64,000 bases of DNA from Actinomadura parmotrematis (GTDB taxonomy: Bacteria > Actinomycetota > Actinomycetes > Streptosporangiales > Streptosporangiaceae). This document shows, one piece after another, positions 25,906 through 34,462 of the stretch. Position numbers and translations under genes: made by a program. The notes below the pieces were generated by a model. It did no database searches, was not told the DNA's origin, and saw only the letters and a list, made by a program, of their open reading frames with translations. Location: the NCBI RefSeq assembly GCF_019458805.1, contig NZ_JAIBOA010000014.1:124001-188000 (forward strand), written 5' to 3'. How positions within the stretch are numbered: position 1 is the first letter of the stretch; each line of letters starts with the position of its first letter.

Positions 25906-27312
25906 TCAGTGGCCCAGCGCATCATCAATCCGCTTGTGCGTGTGGCCCTTCTGCCCTTCGATGCACTTCGCGTAGATGTCCAAGAGGACTTTGAGGCTGT
26001 GCCCTGCTTCCTCCGCCACGTCCGTTGCCGGGACACCAGCGTTCAGGCGCAGCGACACCCCCGCATGCCGCAGGTCGTACGGCCGCCGTGCCAGCAGGGA
26101 AGCGACCTGTGCCGGAGTGAGCGCCAGCGGCCGGGTTTCGGCCCACACGTCGCCGTAGGCGGTCGAGCCGACGACACCGCCCCGTTCCGTCTGGAAGATC
26201 CGCCCGTCCGGAGCCGTGCCGAACTCCGCGATGTGCTCTTTGATCATCTTCACCAGGACCGGAGGGACCGAGACCTTGCGAACCGCACCGACAGCGCGCC
26301 ACTTGAGCCCGCGTTCGGCGTGAGTGGAGCCGTCGTCCGTCCAGCGTGCGCCCGACTCGGGGAGCGTCCTTGCGATCAGGAACTCACCCCAGCCGGTTTC
26401 GGGAAGCGTGCAGTCGTCTTCGTGCAGGGCCGCAGCTTCGGCGGGGCGAAGCATCGCGTAGTACAGACAGCCGTAGAAGGCCCGCAGCCGGCGGCCCCGC
26501 CCACGCTTGCCGACGTATGTGACGGCGGTCAGGCACTCGTCCATGTGTCGAGGGCCGATCACCACACGGGGGTCTACTTCTTCAGCCACTTGGGGTGGCG
26601 TCCACTTCACCTTGTCGAGAGGGTTGCCCTCGAAACCGGGTTCCTCCAGTTCAACGGCGTACTCGAAGGCGTTGTAGAACACCGCCCGCTTGCGGGTGAC
26701 GGTGGAGGCGGCAGCCGATTTGCCGTCCAGCTTGCGTGACAGGGCGTTCAATGAGGCCCGGACGTTGGCAGCCTTCGCCACCTCGGGCATCTCCAGAGAG
26801 GCTTTGATGAGCCATGAGAGCGCCTCAGCGACCTCGGGAGGGCGAGGACGGTCACGATCCTGCGGAGCCAGGTAGTAGCCCCGTAGAGCCCTGCGGAGCA
26901 CTTCCGCGTCCGGGGCTTCGGGAGCGTCGTCCCGCACGAGGGCGGGGGTAACGGTCGCGATCGTGTCCGTAAGGCCGTCGCGGCTCTTGGGAGCGACTCC
27001 AGGCCACTTCATGTCGATGTAGGCCAGGGAGAACTCAAGCCAGGTACGGGCGGGCTTCTCCTCTGCTTCCCTTGGAAGCATGGAGAGCGGAAGGCCCGAG
27101 TTCACGTCGAACTCTTCGCCTGCCTTCGCTGCCTGCCTCAAGTCGGACAGGAAGTTGGCAGCCTGCGCCGAACGCTGGAAGGTCTTGGACTTCTCCCGCC
27201 CATCGACCACCCATCGAGCCGTGTAGGAGATGACCTTCCCCGGCTTCCCGTCCTTGGACTTGCGCCGATTCGGGCGGACCTCCCAGAGCTTGACCTTGTA
27301 CGACGTGTTCAC
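25906..27312 (-). CDS. int: Tyrosine site-specific integrase of the AICE
   Basis: 468 residues, longer than lambda Int but usual for AICE integrases. An N-terminal arm-binding region with the Lys/Arg-rich start (RPNRRKSKDGKPGK), a central SAM-like core-binding domain (about 90-235), and the catalytic domain with Arg289 (MLRPAEA), Arg415 in YDLRHAGVSL, His438 in EEAGHSL and the Tyr447 nucleophile in LDIYAKC. The usual first His of the box-II triad is Tyr412 here, as seen in other actinobacterial integrases. GTG 27312 overlaps xis (GTGA). It recombines attP with the tRNA-Tyr attB. Confidence 0.93.
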   Translation of the reverse strand: MNTSYKVKLWEVRPNRRKSKDGKPGKVISYTARWVVDGREKSKTFQRSAQAANFLSDLRQAAKAGEEFDVNSGLPLSMLPREAEEKPARTWLEFSLAYIDMKWPGVAPKSRDGLTDTIATVTPALVRDDAPEAPDAEVLRRALRGYYLAPQDRDRPRPPEVAEALSWLIKASLEMPEVAKAANVRASLNALSRKLDGKSAAASTVTRKRAVFYNAFEYAVELEEPGFEGNPLDKVKWTPPQVAEEVDPRVVIGPRHMDECLTAVTYVGKRGRGRRLRAFYGCLYYAMLRPAEAAALHEDDCTLPETGWGEFLIARTLPESGARWTDDGSTHAERGLKWRAVGAVRKVSVPPVLVKMIKEHIAEFGTAPDGRIFQTERGGVVGSTAYGDVWAETRPLALTPAQVASLLARRPYDLRHAGVSLRLNAGVPATDVAEEAGHSLKVLLDIYAKCIEGQKGHTHKRIDDALGH

Positions 27313-27503
27313 GCCGCCTCCTGAAGGCTTCCGAGCCAGCGCATTAGCTCACTCCGCCAGATGCGAAGCTCATTGTTGGGCAGCCTGAGCGCTTCGGGAG
27401 CTTTCCCGAGTTCGCGCCATCGGTAGAACGTGCGCTCAGACACGCCCCCGAGTTCTTCGAGGACCTGAGCGACGGTCAAGAGTTCATCGCGACGGGTGCT
27501 CAC
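27309..27503 (-). CDS. xis: Small HTH excisionase (Xis)
   Basis: 64 residues, MerR/AlpA-like winged helix: LLTVAQVLEELGGVSERTFYRWRELGKAPEALRL is the helix-turn-helix plus wing. It is placed between rep and int with four-base overlaps on both sides, the fixed position of xis in AICEs, where it directs excision. The start is GTG. Confidence 0.85.
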   Translation of the reverse strand: MSTRRDELLTVAQVLEELGGVSERTFYRWRELGKAPEALRLPNNELRIWRSELMRWLGSLQEAA

Positions 27504-29209
27504 GCTGCCTCCTGAGTTGCCGAAAGTTCGGTGAGGGTCTGTTGGGCTTGGTCGAGTTGCTGGCGTCGCTGCGCGCGTTCGTTGATCAGCAGTAGGAGCC
27601 GGTGTTCGACGGGCTTGACGTCGGGGTCACCGGGTCCGGCGCGTTCCCAGACGTGCGCGGCTGTGGGATCCGCCGGGTTGCTGACCGGGATTCCGGCCTC
27701 AGCCAGCCGCGCTAGCGCCCAAGCCGTGCGGTCGGCTTTGTGGTCGGCGAGGGTCTTGCCGGACCATTTGCGTGAGACCAGGACCCGCCGGCCGCCGTAG
27801 CCCAGGTGTTGGCGGCGGTGGGCTTTGCCCTTGCAGAACCCCGGGGTCAGGCCCTTGCAGGGGTTCTTGGGCTGGATGCCGTAGCGCAGCCAGTTCGCGC
27901 AGGTGGGTGAGCAGGGTTCGTAGCGCAGCGTCTCGGCCATCCGGTCGACATGCTGTCGTTGGGCTTCGGTTTCGGCTTCGTGGCATTCGGCGACGCCTTT
28001 GACCAGGTACTTGGTCAGGTAGCCGATGCAGCGCCGCGAATCCGGGGAGTCGGCGATGACGCCTTGAGCGTCGATCTGACGGCCGAACCGCACCACGTGC
28101 AGTGGCTCGGCGTTCTCGTCCTGGTCCAGGGCATCCAGAGCCTCGTCCCAGGTGGGCAGCACCTCACCAGTAGCAGGATCGACGTAGCCGCCTTCCTCGC
28201 TCGCGGCGGCGTCCCATACGGGCAGGTGTTCGCCGGAGTAGACGACGCGGTCGGTCGAAGGCCACCACACCTGGTGATACGTCGCGGCCACTACTTGGCG
28301 AAGCTCGGCGCGGGAGATGGTCCCGCGGATGGCCATGTGCAGGTGTGGGGCGAGTCGGCGTTGGGGTTCGACGGCGGCGAAGTACTGCACGTCGTAGCCG
28401 ACGAACCGGCGCAGGTTCTGCACGAATCGGTCCACCAGCTTGGAGAAGTGCAGCGCATCGCGAGCCGCCCGAACGTAGTCGTAGCCGTCCGGATCAACCG
28501 GGGTGCCGTCCGCACGCACGCGGCCGTAGCTGTCCAGAGTCAGGGTGAGGAACAGCGAGGGCCGGAAGGTCTTGCCGTCCTTGCCCCGGTAGACCTTGCC
28601 GACCGTGCGGGCATCGACCGGCCGGCGGGGCAGGTCCGCGACATCCTGACGCCGCCGGGTGGACCGGGTACGCCGTGCCTTCTGCTCACTGGTCTTCAGC
28701 GTCCCGCGCACGCCGGAGCCTTCAATCTCGCCGTCCAGGCGGGCCAGGAGACCGTCCCAGAACTCGACGTCTTCTCCGTGCGCGGTTCCGTGCTGCTCGG
28801 CACGGTCGCGTTCGGCCTGAGCTTGGGCACGCAACTCCATGAGCGCGGCTTGCTCGGCGTCAGGGGCGGCGCGTTCGATGATCGGTTCGGTGTCCAGGTG
28901 CCAGCCCTGGCGGCACTGTACGGCCCGGAGCTTGCGCTTGCGCTCGGCACAGGTCGGGCAGACCGAGGCGAGGGTGTGGCCGCAGGGGACGTAGACGACG
29001 GTGGTTTCTCCGGTGTGCAGGTCGGTTCGGCGCATCGGGACCGGCCGCACGCACACGCCCTGTTCGACCGCCACGGCTTCCAGGACGCCACGAGCCAGCG
29101 GCGGCATGGTCTTGACCATGCGTGCGACTTCAGCGGGGGCCGGGGCGGCCGGGGGAAGGTCGGCGGTGCCGTCCGTCGACAACTGCCCGGCAATGGTGAG
29201 GGTGCTCAT
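27500..29209 (-). CDS. repSA: RepSA-like replication initiator
   Basis: 569 residues. The rolling-circle-type initiator of AICEs. A Cys cluster (CGHTLASVCPTC, 76-87) near the N-terminus, motif FLTLTLDSYGRV, the HUH-like PHLHMAIRGT (His289/His291) and a C-terminal part with CIGYLTKYLVKG, where the catalytic Tyr would be, and a second Cys group (CSPTCANW...KNPC). It nicks the double-strand origin and allows replication after excision. ATG 29209 overlaps the tra stop. Confidence 0.88.
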   Translation of the reverse strand: MSTLTIAGQLSTDGTADLPPAAPAPAEVARMVKTMPPLARGVLEAVAVEQGVCVRPVPMRRTDLHTGETTVVYVPCGHTLASVCPTCAERKRKLRAVQCRQGWHLDTEPIIERAAPDAEQAALMELRAQAQAERDRAEQHGTAHGEDVEFWDGLLARLDGEIEGSGVRGTLKTSEQKARRTRSTRRRQDVADLPRRPVDARTVGKVYRGKDGKTFRPSLFLTLTLDSYGRVRADGTPVDPDGYDYVRAARDALHFSKLVDRFVQNLRRFVGYDVQYFAAVEPQRRLAPHLHMAIRGTISRAELRQVVAATYHQVWWPSTDRVVYSGEHLPVWDAAASEEGGYVDPATGEVLPTWDEALDALDQDENAEPLHVVRFGRQIDAQGVIADSPDSRRCIGYLTKYLVKGVAECHEAETEAQRQHVDRMAETLRYEPCSPTCANWLRYGIQPKNPCKGLTPGFCKGKAHRRQHLGYGGRRVLVSRKWSGKTLADHKADRTAWALARLAEAGIPVSNPADPTAAHVWERAGPGDPDVKPVEHRLLLLINERAQRRQQLDQAQQTLTELSATQEAA

Positions 29210-30723
29210 GCGGCGTCCGGGGTGGAGTCGTCGGGCACGGCGAGGGCGACCATCGCGCGGATGTCGTGGTCATCGACGAACGCGGCGCGGACCCGGATCG
29301 GGTCGGGGGAGGTCTCCAGCCGCACGAACCCCACCCCGGCGCCGATTGCGGGGACCGGTGAGATCTGGTCAGCGAGCGCGCCCCGGTCGCGGGCTCCGTC
29401 GCCGAGGACCATGTCGACCTGTTCGGATTCGTCCAGCCGGAGGGCGATGCGGTCGGGGAACAGGTTGCGCAGGTTGTTGACCTCTTTGCGGGCGTCCTGC
29501 TGCGCGCCGATCACGCAGTACCCCACCGAACGCCCCTGCGAGGTGAGCACCGCCAACGCGGCCTCTGCGCGCTTCCTGAGGTCGCGTTCGGGGCAGTAGG
29601 CGGTCAGGAACGCCAGCTCATCGACGATTACCACCCGGAACGGGTGCCGGTGCGACGGGGTGAAGGAGCGGACGACCCCGGCGAACTCGGCGGCACGCTC
29701 GTTCATGTCCGTTGCCGCGTCCTCCAGGAGCTTGACCATGCCGCCGGTCGGATCATCGGAGTACCGGCCATAGCGTTCGAACAGGGCCCGGCCGAACGAC
29801 AGCTCCATCCGCTTGGGATCGACCGCCCACACCTCCACCAGCCCAGCCAGGACCAGCGGCAGCAGCGCACGCACGGTAGACCAGATGACCGACCCCTTGC
29901 CGGCCCCCGTCGCCCCCGCGATCAGAACGTGAGTCCCGAGCAACCGCAGCCGCCACGGCGAACCGTCTTCCTGGCGGCCGATGACCACGCCGCGTAGATC
30001 GACCTCGGAAGCCTCCAGTAGCGGCAGAGCCGGGAAGGGGACGGCGAGGGCGTCTTTGCGGACGAACTCCAGCCAGATCCGGCCGGGCTTGGGCACCTGG
30101 CGGCGAACCGGTGCCCCGTCCTGCCACGCCCACCGGTAGGCGGTGCCCTGGCGGACGCGGACGAGCTGCGCGCCGAAGCCGTGCGCGAGGTTGGGAGCCA
30201 CCTTCTCCCAGGCATCGGGTGCCTGCCCTTTGAGCATCCGCACCAGCACCCGATCACACGTCGGACCGCAGCACACGCGCACGATCGAAGGCAGGTACTC
30301 ACGCCGCTTGTGCGTCCGCGACAGCCCAGCGGTCGTCAGCACCGGTTGCCAGTCGCGCCGGTAGACGCGCACCAGCCGCCACCGCGCCCGGACCGGACGA
30401 CCGACGTACCGCACGAACGAGGACCGGTCGAGGACCGCCCACGCGCCGAGGCCGAGCAGGGCCAGGACGACGAGGGCGGCCGGGAGCTGCCAGCCGAAGG
30501 AGTGCCCCAGCCAGGCCAGCGCCGAGGCGATCGACACGGGGACGATGTTGCGGATCAGGAAGACCAGGATGCGCACCAGGACGCGGACGACGTTGACGGC
30601 CAGGACGAGGAACTCCGGCATGTGCCACACCGGAGGCGCCCACTTGGGGGCGGCAAACGGGTCGGTCTGGGCCTCGACGGCGACGTTCTCACCGGGGCCG
30701 GTCTTGCGGAACTCCCATGCCAT
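29206..30723 (-). CDS. traSA: FtsK/TraB-like DNA translocase (TraSA)
   Basis: 505 residues. Two or three membrane segments between about 38 and 98, a Cys-containing region (CCGPTCDR), then a RecA-like ATPase with Walker A GATGAGKGS (270-278) and Walker B VVIVDEL (364-370). In AICEs a single TraB-type protein moves double-stranded DNA between mycelia. No gamma domain is obvious. ATG 30723 is preceded by GAGG nine bases away; the frame is open further up but without a better start. Confidence 0.88.
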   Translation of the reverse strand: MAWEFRKTGPGENVAVEAQTDPFAAPKWAPPVWHMPEFLVLAVNVVRVLVRILVFLIRNIVPVSIASALAWLGHSFGWQLPAALVVLALLGLGAWAVLDRSSFVRYVGRPVRARWRLVRVYRRDWQPVLTTAGLSRTHKRREYLPSIVRVCCGPTCDRVLVRMLKGQAPDAWEKVAPNLAHGFGAQLVRVRQGTAYRWAWQDGAPVRRQVPKPGRIWLEFVRKDALAVPFPALPLLEASEVDLRGVVIGRQEDGSPWRLRLLGTHVLIAGATGAGKGSVIWSTVRALLPLVLAGLVEVWAVDPKRMELSFGRALFERYGRYSDDPTGGMVKLLEDAATDMNERAAEFAGVVRSFTPSHRHPFRVVIVDELAFLTAYCPERDLRKRAEAALAVLTSQGRSVGYCVIGAQQDARKEVNNLRNLFPDRIALRLDESEQVDMVLGDGARDRGALADQISPVPAIGAGVGFVRLETSPDPIRVRAAFVDDHDIRAMVALAVPDDSTPDAA

Positions 30724-30816
30724 GATGGGCACGCCTCTTCTCTGACTCAGGGACCTTTGAGATGGAGAGATGCGCGGGGCGGCCGGAGATACCAGCTCCA
30801 GCCGCCCCACCTCGAA

Positions 30817-31041
30817 TCAGCCGCCCGGGACGCGGACGCGAGCCGGAACCGGCAGCCGGGGAACCTCGCGTGACAGGCACCGCGACCGGCACACCCCGCA
30901 TTCGCTGTCGCCGCAGAACCGCACCACCGTGTGAGCCCACCGGACGTCACGGCGCGTCTGGGCATTGAGGTACAGGGAGCGCAGACCGGCCACCGCTGCA
31001 GCCGTCAGCAGGACCAGGAGCAGGACCGCCAGGCCGATCAC
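30817..31041 (-). CDS. Small membrane protein of the AICE operon
   Basis: 74 residues. It has a hydrophobic N-terminal helix (GLAVLLLVLLTAAAVAGL) and a basic C-terminal part with a Cys cluster (CGDSECGVCRSRC) that could bind a metal. GTG 31041 overlaps the upstream stop (GTGA). It sits directly before the translocase gene, where small spread (Spd) membrane proteins occur in related elements; that role is an inference from position. Confidence 0.6.
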   Translation of the reverse strand: MIGLAVLLLVLLTAAAVAGLRSLYLNAQTRRDVRWAHTVVRFCGDSECGVCRSRCLSREVPRLPVPARVRVPGG

Positions 31042-31325
31042 GCCGCACGCTCCGACCCGGACCCGCAGTCCCGCTCGTCGGCCGTGTTCTGCTCGGCGTG
31101 CAGCCGCTCGCACTCGGCCGCGTACGTGGTGACCGCCCGCAGCAGCTCCCGCGCGTTGTCCACGTCGCTCGCGTCGATGTCCTGACGCCCCTCCGGGGAC
31201 AGGTGCAAGGTCACCCCGCTGGAGCTGATCGACAGAATCGGCGTCGCATGGGCGTAGACCGCGCAGTCGATCCGCGCGTCGTCGCCGATGCGGATGCCCA
31301 GCATGCTCCAGGTGCCGCCGCTCAC
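31038..31325 (-). CDS. AICE small protein, unknown
   Basis: 95 residues if started at GTG 31325, which overlaps the previous stop by four bases as all genes in this operon do (ATG 31304 would give 88). The C-terminal part is helical and acidic (ELLRAVTTYAAECERLHAE), resembling the end of the next upstream protein (EQAAAYAAEVERMY), so the two may be paralogues. No family recognised. Confidence 0.6.
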   Translation of the reverse strand: MSGGTWSMLGIRIGDDARIDCAVYAHATPILSISSSGVTLHLSPEGRQDIDASDVDNARELLRAVTTYAAECERLHAEQNTADERDCGSGSERAA

Positions 31326-31588
31326 GCCGCACGCCCCTTCCCCAGCCGGCCCGAGGCCGAGCGGTACATGCGTTCCACCTCGGCCGCGTACGCCGCCGCC
31401 TGCTCGGCCAGGTTCCGCGCGAACTCCACGTCTTCGGCGTGCAGCCGCTCGGGCAAGGTCAGGGTGACCAGGACCCGGCCCGCCGCCACCGAGAACAGCG
31501 GGGTACGCGACGTGAACGCCCGGAACTCGCTGGAGGCGTAACCGTCGATCGGCAGCGTCAGCGCCGACATCCGCCGCCCCGCCATCAC
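31322..31588 (-). CDS. AICE small protein, unknown
   Basis: 88 residues; GTG 31588 (or ATG 31585) overlaps the preceding stop. It has a beta-rich centre (SVAAGRVLVTLTLPE), then a helix with AEDVEFARNLAEQAAAYAAEVERM, shared in pattern with the downstream neighbour. Unknown function. Confidence 0.6.
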   Translation of the reverse strand: MMAGRRMSALTLPIDGYASSEFRAFTSRTPLFSVAAGRVLVTLTLPERLHAEDVEFARNLAEQAAAYAAEVERMYRSASGRLGKGRAA

Positions 31589-32049
31589 GCCGCGTCCTTA
31601 GCCGGCCCCGACGCCGACGAGGCGGACGAGGAGGAGGCGGCCGGGCGGGCGGCGGCCTTACCCGGACCACTCGCCGGACGGACCCCACGCGCCCGCCACG
31701 AGTACGCCACCCGCGTCCGCACCCGCCCATTGCGGTCGGTCCCGGTCTCCTCCACGTACGGCGTCACCGTCAGCCCGTCGAACTCGCACGGACGGAACGG
31801 CCCGAACATCGGCTCCGGCACCACCGGGCACACCTGCGCGGCCACCTTGATCCGAATCGCGGAGTTCTTGTGACTCGCCTCGGGGTCGGCGTCGTAGACG
31901 TCCACCACCCACACCGGGAGCCCGGTGTCCTTGTCGGTCTCCTGCCGCTTGGTCTCGAAGTTCTCCAGCGGCACCGCCGGACCCGTCGCGAACACTCCGT
32001 GCGGGAACACATCCCCGAAGCTGACGGGGATTCTGCCCTGAATCGCCAT
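31585..32049 (-). CDS. AICE conserved protein at operon head
   Basis: 154 residues with a Ser/Ala-rich tail (PAASSSSASSASGPAKDAA). It is predicted beta-rich (VPLENFETKRQE, GLPVWVVDVYDAD, SAIRIKVAAQV, RVRTRVAYSWRARG). This position is filled by a similar unknown protein in other pSAM2-like elements, some of which code for the replication activator Pra; identity with Pra is not shown. Perfect ribosome site GGAGGTGAT before ATG 32049, and a -35/-10 pair with an operator upstream. Confidence 0.65.
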   Translation of the reverse strand: MAIQGRIPVSFGDVFPHGVFATGPAVPLENFETKRQETDKDTGLPVWVVDVYDADPEASHKNSAIRIKVAAQVCPVVPEPMFGPFRPCEFDGLTVTPYVEETGTDRNGRVRTRVAYSWRARGVRPASGPGKAAARPAASSSSASSASGPAKDAA

Positions 32050-32096
32050 GCGCGATCACCTCCGGTTTCACCCGACCACTTAACCGATCGAGTTGT

Positions 32097-32131
32097 TACT
32101 TAGATAGTACGTCGCACACTCGACCGGACAA
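32097..32131 (-). promoter_or_regulatory. Operon promoter with palindromic operator (KorSA-like)
   Basis: Minus strand TTGTCC (32126-32131), 16-base spacer, TACTAT (32104-32109). The palindrome TACT-TAGAT-AGTA (32097-32109) covers the -10, a good place for the GntR repressor coded next to it. Confidence 0.5.
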
Positions 32132-32203
32132 GTGAACAAGACTGTGACCTGAGTCACATCAGTCAGGTTGGGGATGTAATCGCAGGTCAGCCGCTATGAC
32201 CCC

Positions 32204-32929
32204 TCAGTCGGGAACGCCGTAGACGTCTTCCAGCTCATGCAGAGTGCCCGGCATGACGACCTCTACGACGAATCGCGGGGTATCGGCCGCATCGTGCAGT
32301 GATGCCAGCACGGACAGCACCGGATCCGAAGTGGAGAGCTTCAGCAGCTCAGCTTCGCTGCCCGAGGCCAGGCGCGCCGACAGTCGCTCGGTGACGTGGT
32401 CCAAGCGCAGATCCTTGACAGTCCGCAGATGCTCCCGCACGCCCGAGGGCAGCGGCTTATTGCGATCCAGATAGGTCCCCTGAACCAGAGCAGGCGGGAA
32501 CCAGCAGGTCACGAGATCAGAGGCGATGCCGTCACGAACGTTCAGCCAGCGCCGCATCACGACCCGTTCACCGGCATCCAGGTTCAGCAGGGCCGCGACC
32601 TGACCTGGGGCTTCCACCGTGCCGACCGACAGGGGGCCGGCTGAATCCGACTGTTCGAGAACCGCCAGCCCCGGACGCGTGTGATGTTCGCGGGTCACCG
32701 GACGTCCCCGCACGAACGACCCGCGCCCATGCTCACGCGTGATCCAGCCGTCCTGCTGGAGGATCTGCAAGGCTCGCACGGCCGTACTGCGGCCGACCGC
32801 GAACTCTCGCATCAACTGCGTTTCAGAGGGCAGCGCATCGCCGGGCCGCAGCTCCCCTTCTTCGATCTGCCGCCGGATCTCAAGTACGAGCCGGGCGTAC
32901 TTGGGGGGCTGGAACTCCAAACTCGACAT
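32204..32929 (-). CDS. GntR/HutC-family regulator (KorSA-like)
   Basis: 241 residues. N-terminal winged HTH (about 8-75: KYARLVLEIRRQIEEGEL, SETQLMREFAVGRSTAVRAL, GRGSFV) followed by a HutC/UTRA effector domain. In pSAM2-type elements KorSA represses the transfer/replication operon; the gene position and the palindrome in the divergent operon promoter fit. ATG 32929 has only a weak ribosome site. Ligand unknown. Confidence 0.82.
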   Translation of the reverse strand: MSSLEFQPPKYARLVLEIRRQIEEGELRPGDALPSETQLMREFAVGRSTAVRALQILQQDGWITREHGRGSFVRGRPVTREHHTRPGLAVLEQSDSAGPLSVGTVEAPGQVAALLNLDAGERVVMRRWLNVRDGIASDLVTCWFPPALVQGTYLDRNKPLPSGVREHLRTVKDLRLDHVTERLSARLASGSEAELLKLSTSDPVLSVLASLHDAADTPRFVVEVVMPGTLHELEDVYGVPD

Positions 32930-32959
32930 CTCGACCGCCTGACGACTTCGCCGCTCGTA

Positions 32960-32987
32960 TGCATAAGTGCATCCTCTGCGACTGTAA
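32960..32987 (-). promoter_or_regulatory. Promoter of the GntR regulator
   Basis: Minus strand TTACAG (32982-32987), 16 bases, TATGCA (32960-32965). The palindrome TGCATAAGTGCA overlaps the -10. Confidence 0.4.
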
Positions 32988-33046
32988 CGCCAGCAGGGAG
33001 GAGAAATCACCTCCCTGGAGTCACGTACCCGTGCGCAGAGCCGGGT

Positions 33047-33448
33047 TTACCGCGCGACTCCACGCAGCAGCCGGAACCACAGGTCAACGGCCTTGCCGTG
33101 GCGGATCCGAGGTGACTCCGCAACCTCGTTGCCGGATGGCCCGCGCACCGTCCGGCGGATGAAGTAGTGCCCGCCCAGGCTGCACAGCTCATACAACGTC
33201 GCCCGGCATTCGCAGGTGTGCGCCAGCGTCCGCAGCCGCTCAGCAGGTCCAAGAACCGGGGCATCAGGTTCGCCGATCACCCGCCACTCAACCACTTCGA
33301 AGCCGGCCCGGCGCATCGCCACATGCGGCCCATGGAACTCCGCATCACCGCCCGGCGCCCAGGGCGTATCGGCGAAGAAGCCCGACCGCCACAACCGATA
33401 CTGCGCCGCAGGCGACGCCCCCTTGTCCGGCTGCTTAGGAGAGGTCAT
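33047..33448 (-). CDS. AICE hypothetical protein
   Basis: 133 residues. No family recognised. One visible feature is the set of three Cys (HTCECRATLYELCSLGGHYF); the N-terminus is hydrophilic. It is on the same strand as the regulator but 118 bases upstream, with no overlap, so possibly a separate unit. Codon use and GC are near those of the operon. Confidence 0.55.
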   Translation of the reverse strand: MTSPKQPDKGASPAAQYRLWRSGFFADTPWAPGGDAEFHGPHVAMRRAGFEVVEWRVIGEPDAPVLGPAERLRTLAHTCECRATLYELCSLGGHYFIRRTVRGPSGNEVAESPRIRHGKAVDLWFRLLRGVAR

Positions 33449-33466
33449 CGACCTAGCCAGGCCGGA

Positions 33467-33688
33467 TCAGCCGACGGACGCGCGCGGCCAACCCCGCGCC
33501 CTCTCAATGACCTGCGCCAGCTCCACAGGCGTCGGCGCCTCCACCAGCCGCCACCGCCCGCCCCACACCAGCGCCCACCAATGCCCGGTATGAGTGCCGT
33601 ACCAGGGCTTCACCCCCGGATACCGCCGCGCGATCTCCCGGCAGACCCTCTCCACCTGACCGGCCGGAATGATGCCCACGCCCGTCAT
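33467..33688 (-). CDS. AICE small hypothetical protein
   Basis: 73 residues, aromatic-rich centre (KPWYGTHTGHWWALVWGGRWRL). ATG 33688 overlaps the stop of the next upstream gene (ATGA), so the two are coupled. Small proteins of this kind are frequent in streptomycete AICEs. Unknown function. Confidence 0.55.
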   Translation of the reverse strand: MTGVGIIPAGQVERVCREIARRYPGVKPWYGTHTGHWWALVWGGRWRLVEAPTPVELAQVIERARGWPRASVG

Positions 33689-34014
33689 CGCCGCCCACCC
33701 GCCCGCACGTCATCGCTGTAAGGCAGGTCCTGAGCGAGGAACTCCAGCAACCGCAAGGCCGCCCCCGGAACATCGGTCACCGAGTGCCAGCCACCAGCCC
33801 GCCACCAGGCGAACATGCGCCGGTCGTCGATCACCACATAAGCCGACGCCCACCGCGGCCCGTCCCGCCGCACCGCGACCGCCAGCCCGGGAAAGTCGTC
33901 CGGGGGACGCACCCGCGCGCCGAGCCTGCTCAACGCCGCACCCAGCTCGACCAACAACCGGCGGTCGTCGTCCTCAGCGCTCCACCACACACCCGCGCTC
34001 CCTCCGCCAGGCAT
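33685..34014 (-). CDS. AICE hypothetical protein
   Basis: 109 residues from ATG 34014; no ribosome site and the frame is open upstream, so the start is unsure. It contains VWWSAEDDDRRLLVELGAAL and a YVVIDDRRMFAWWRAGGWH core whose aromatic pattern echoes the coupled downstream protein (ALVWGGRWRLVEAP). Both may descend from one fold. Unknown function. Confidence 0.5.
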   Translation of the reverse strand: MPGGGSAGVWWSAEDDDRRLLVELGAALSRLGARVRPPDDFPGLAVAVRRDGPRWASAYVVIDDRRMFAWWRAGGWHSVTDVPGAALRLLEFLAQDLPYSDDVRAGGRR

Positions 34015-34122
34015 GGACGCGGGACCAGTGACGCGGGGACATGGCCGTCCGCCCCGCACAGCCCGAACGGGGAAAGGGCCGCACGAGAACCACCCACACC
34101 ACATCACCGGCCCCGCAGCTCA

Positions 34123-34296
34123 TCACGCCGCCGTGGCCTTCCGAGGCTCACGACAGGCGTCACAGGGTTGGCGCTTCGGTTCCGGTCCCTGCCCCGAGCC
34201 CTGCCGCGTCAGGAACAGGCCCCGCCGTGAAGAAACCCACTTCCAGCCCCGTCCGCCGCAGCGAAGGCACTTGACAGGCGAACCCGAATCGCTCAT
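34123..34296 (-). CDS. Small Cys-motif protein (zinc-ribbon-like)
   Basis: 57 residues from ATG 34296 (GTG 34326 gives 67). Two CxxC pairs, CLRCGGRGW and CDAC, resemble a small zinc ribbon or the DnaJ CxxCxGxG repeat. No ribosome site is seen. Divergent from the HTH/TPR regulator. Function unknown. Confidence 0.5.
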   Translation of the reverse strand: MSDSGSPVKCLRCGGRGWKWVSSRRGLFLTRQGSGQGPEPKRQPCDACREPRKATAA

Positions 34297-34462
34297 GGAA
34301 GCAGCATGGACTGTGGTTAAGGCCACTTGAAGGCCTTGAAGAGGTCTTCTGGAGGACGTTTAGCGGCCTTATTAGCCTCGAACGGCGGTCTGATGACCTC
34401 TTTGCGCCCGGATGCGGTTTAAGGTCAGAGCAGAGAGCAACGACGTATGGAGGTGCGATCTC

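Noticed and set aside
34316..34345. GAAGGCCTTGAAG dyad between the divergent genes as an operator
   Set aside because: Short palindrome with common sequence; no second copy found, so no support beyond chance.
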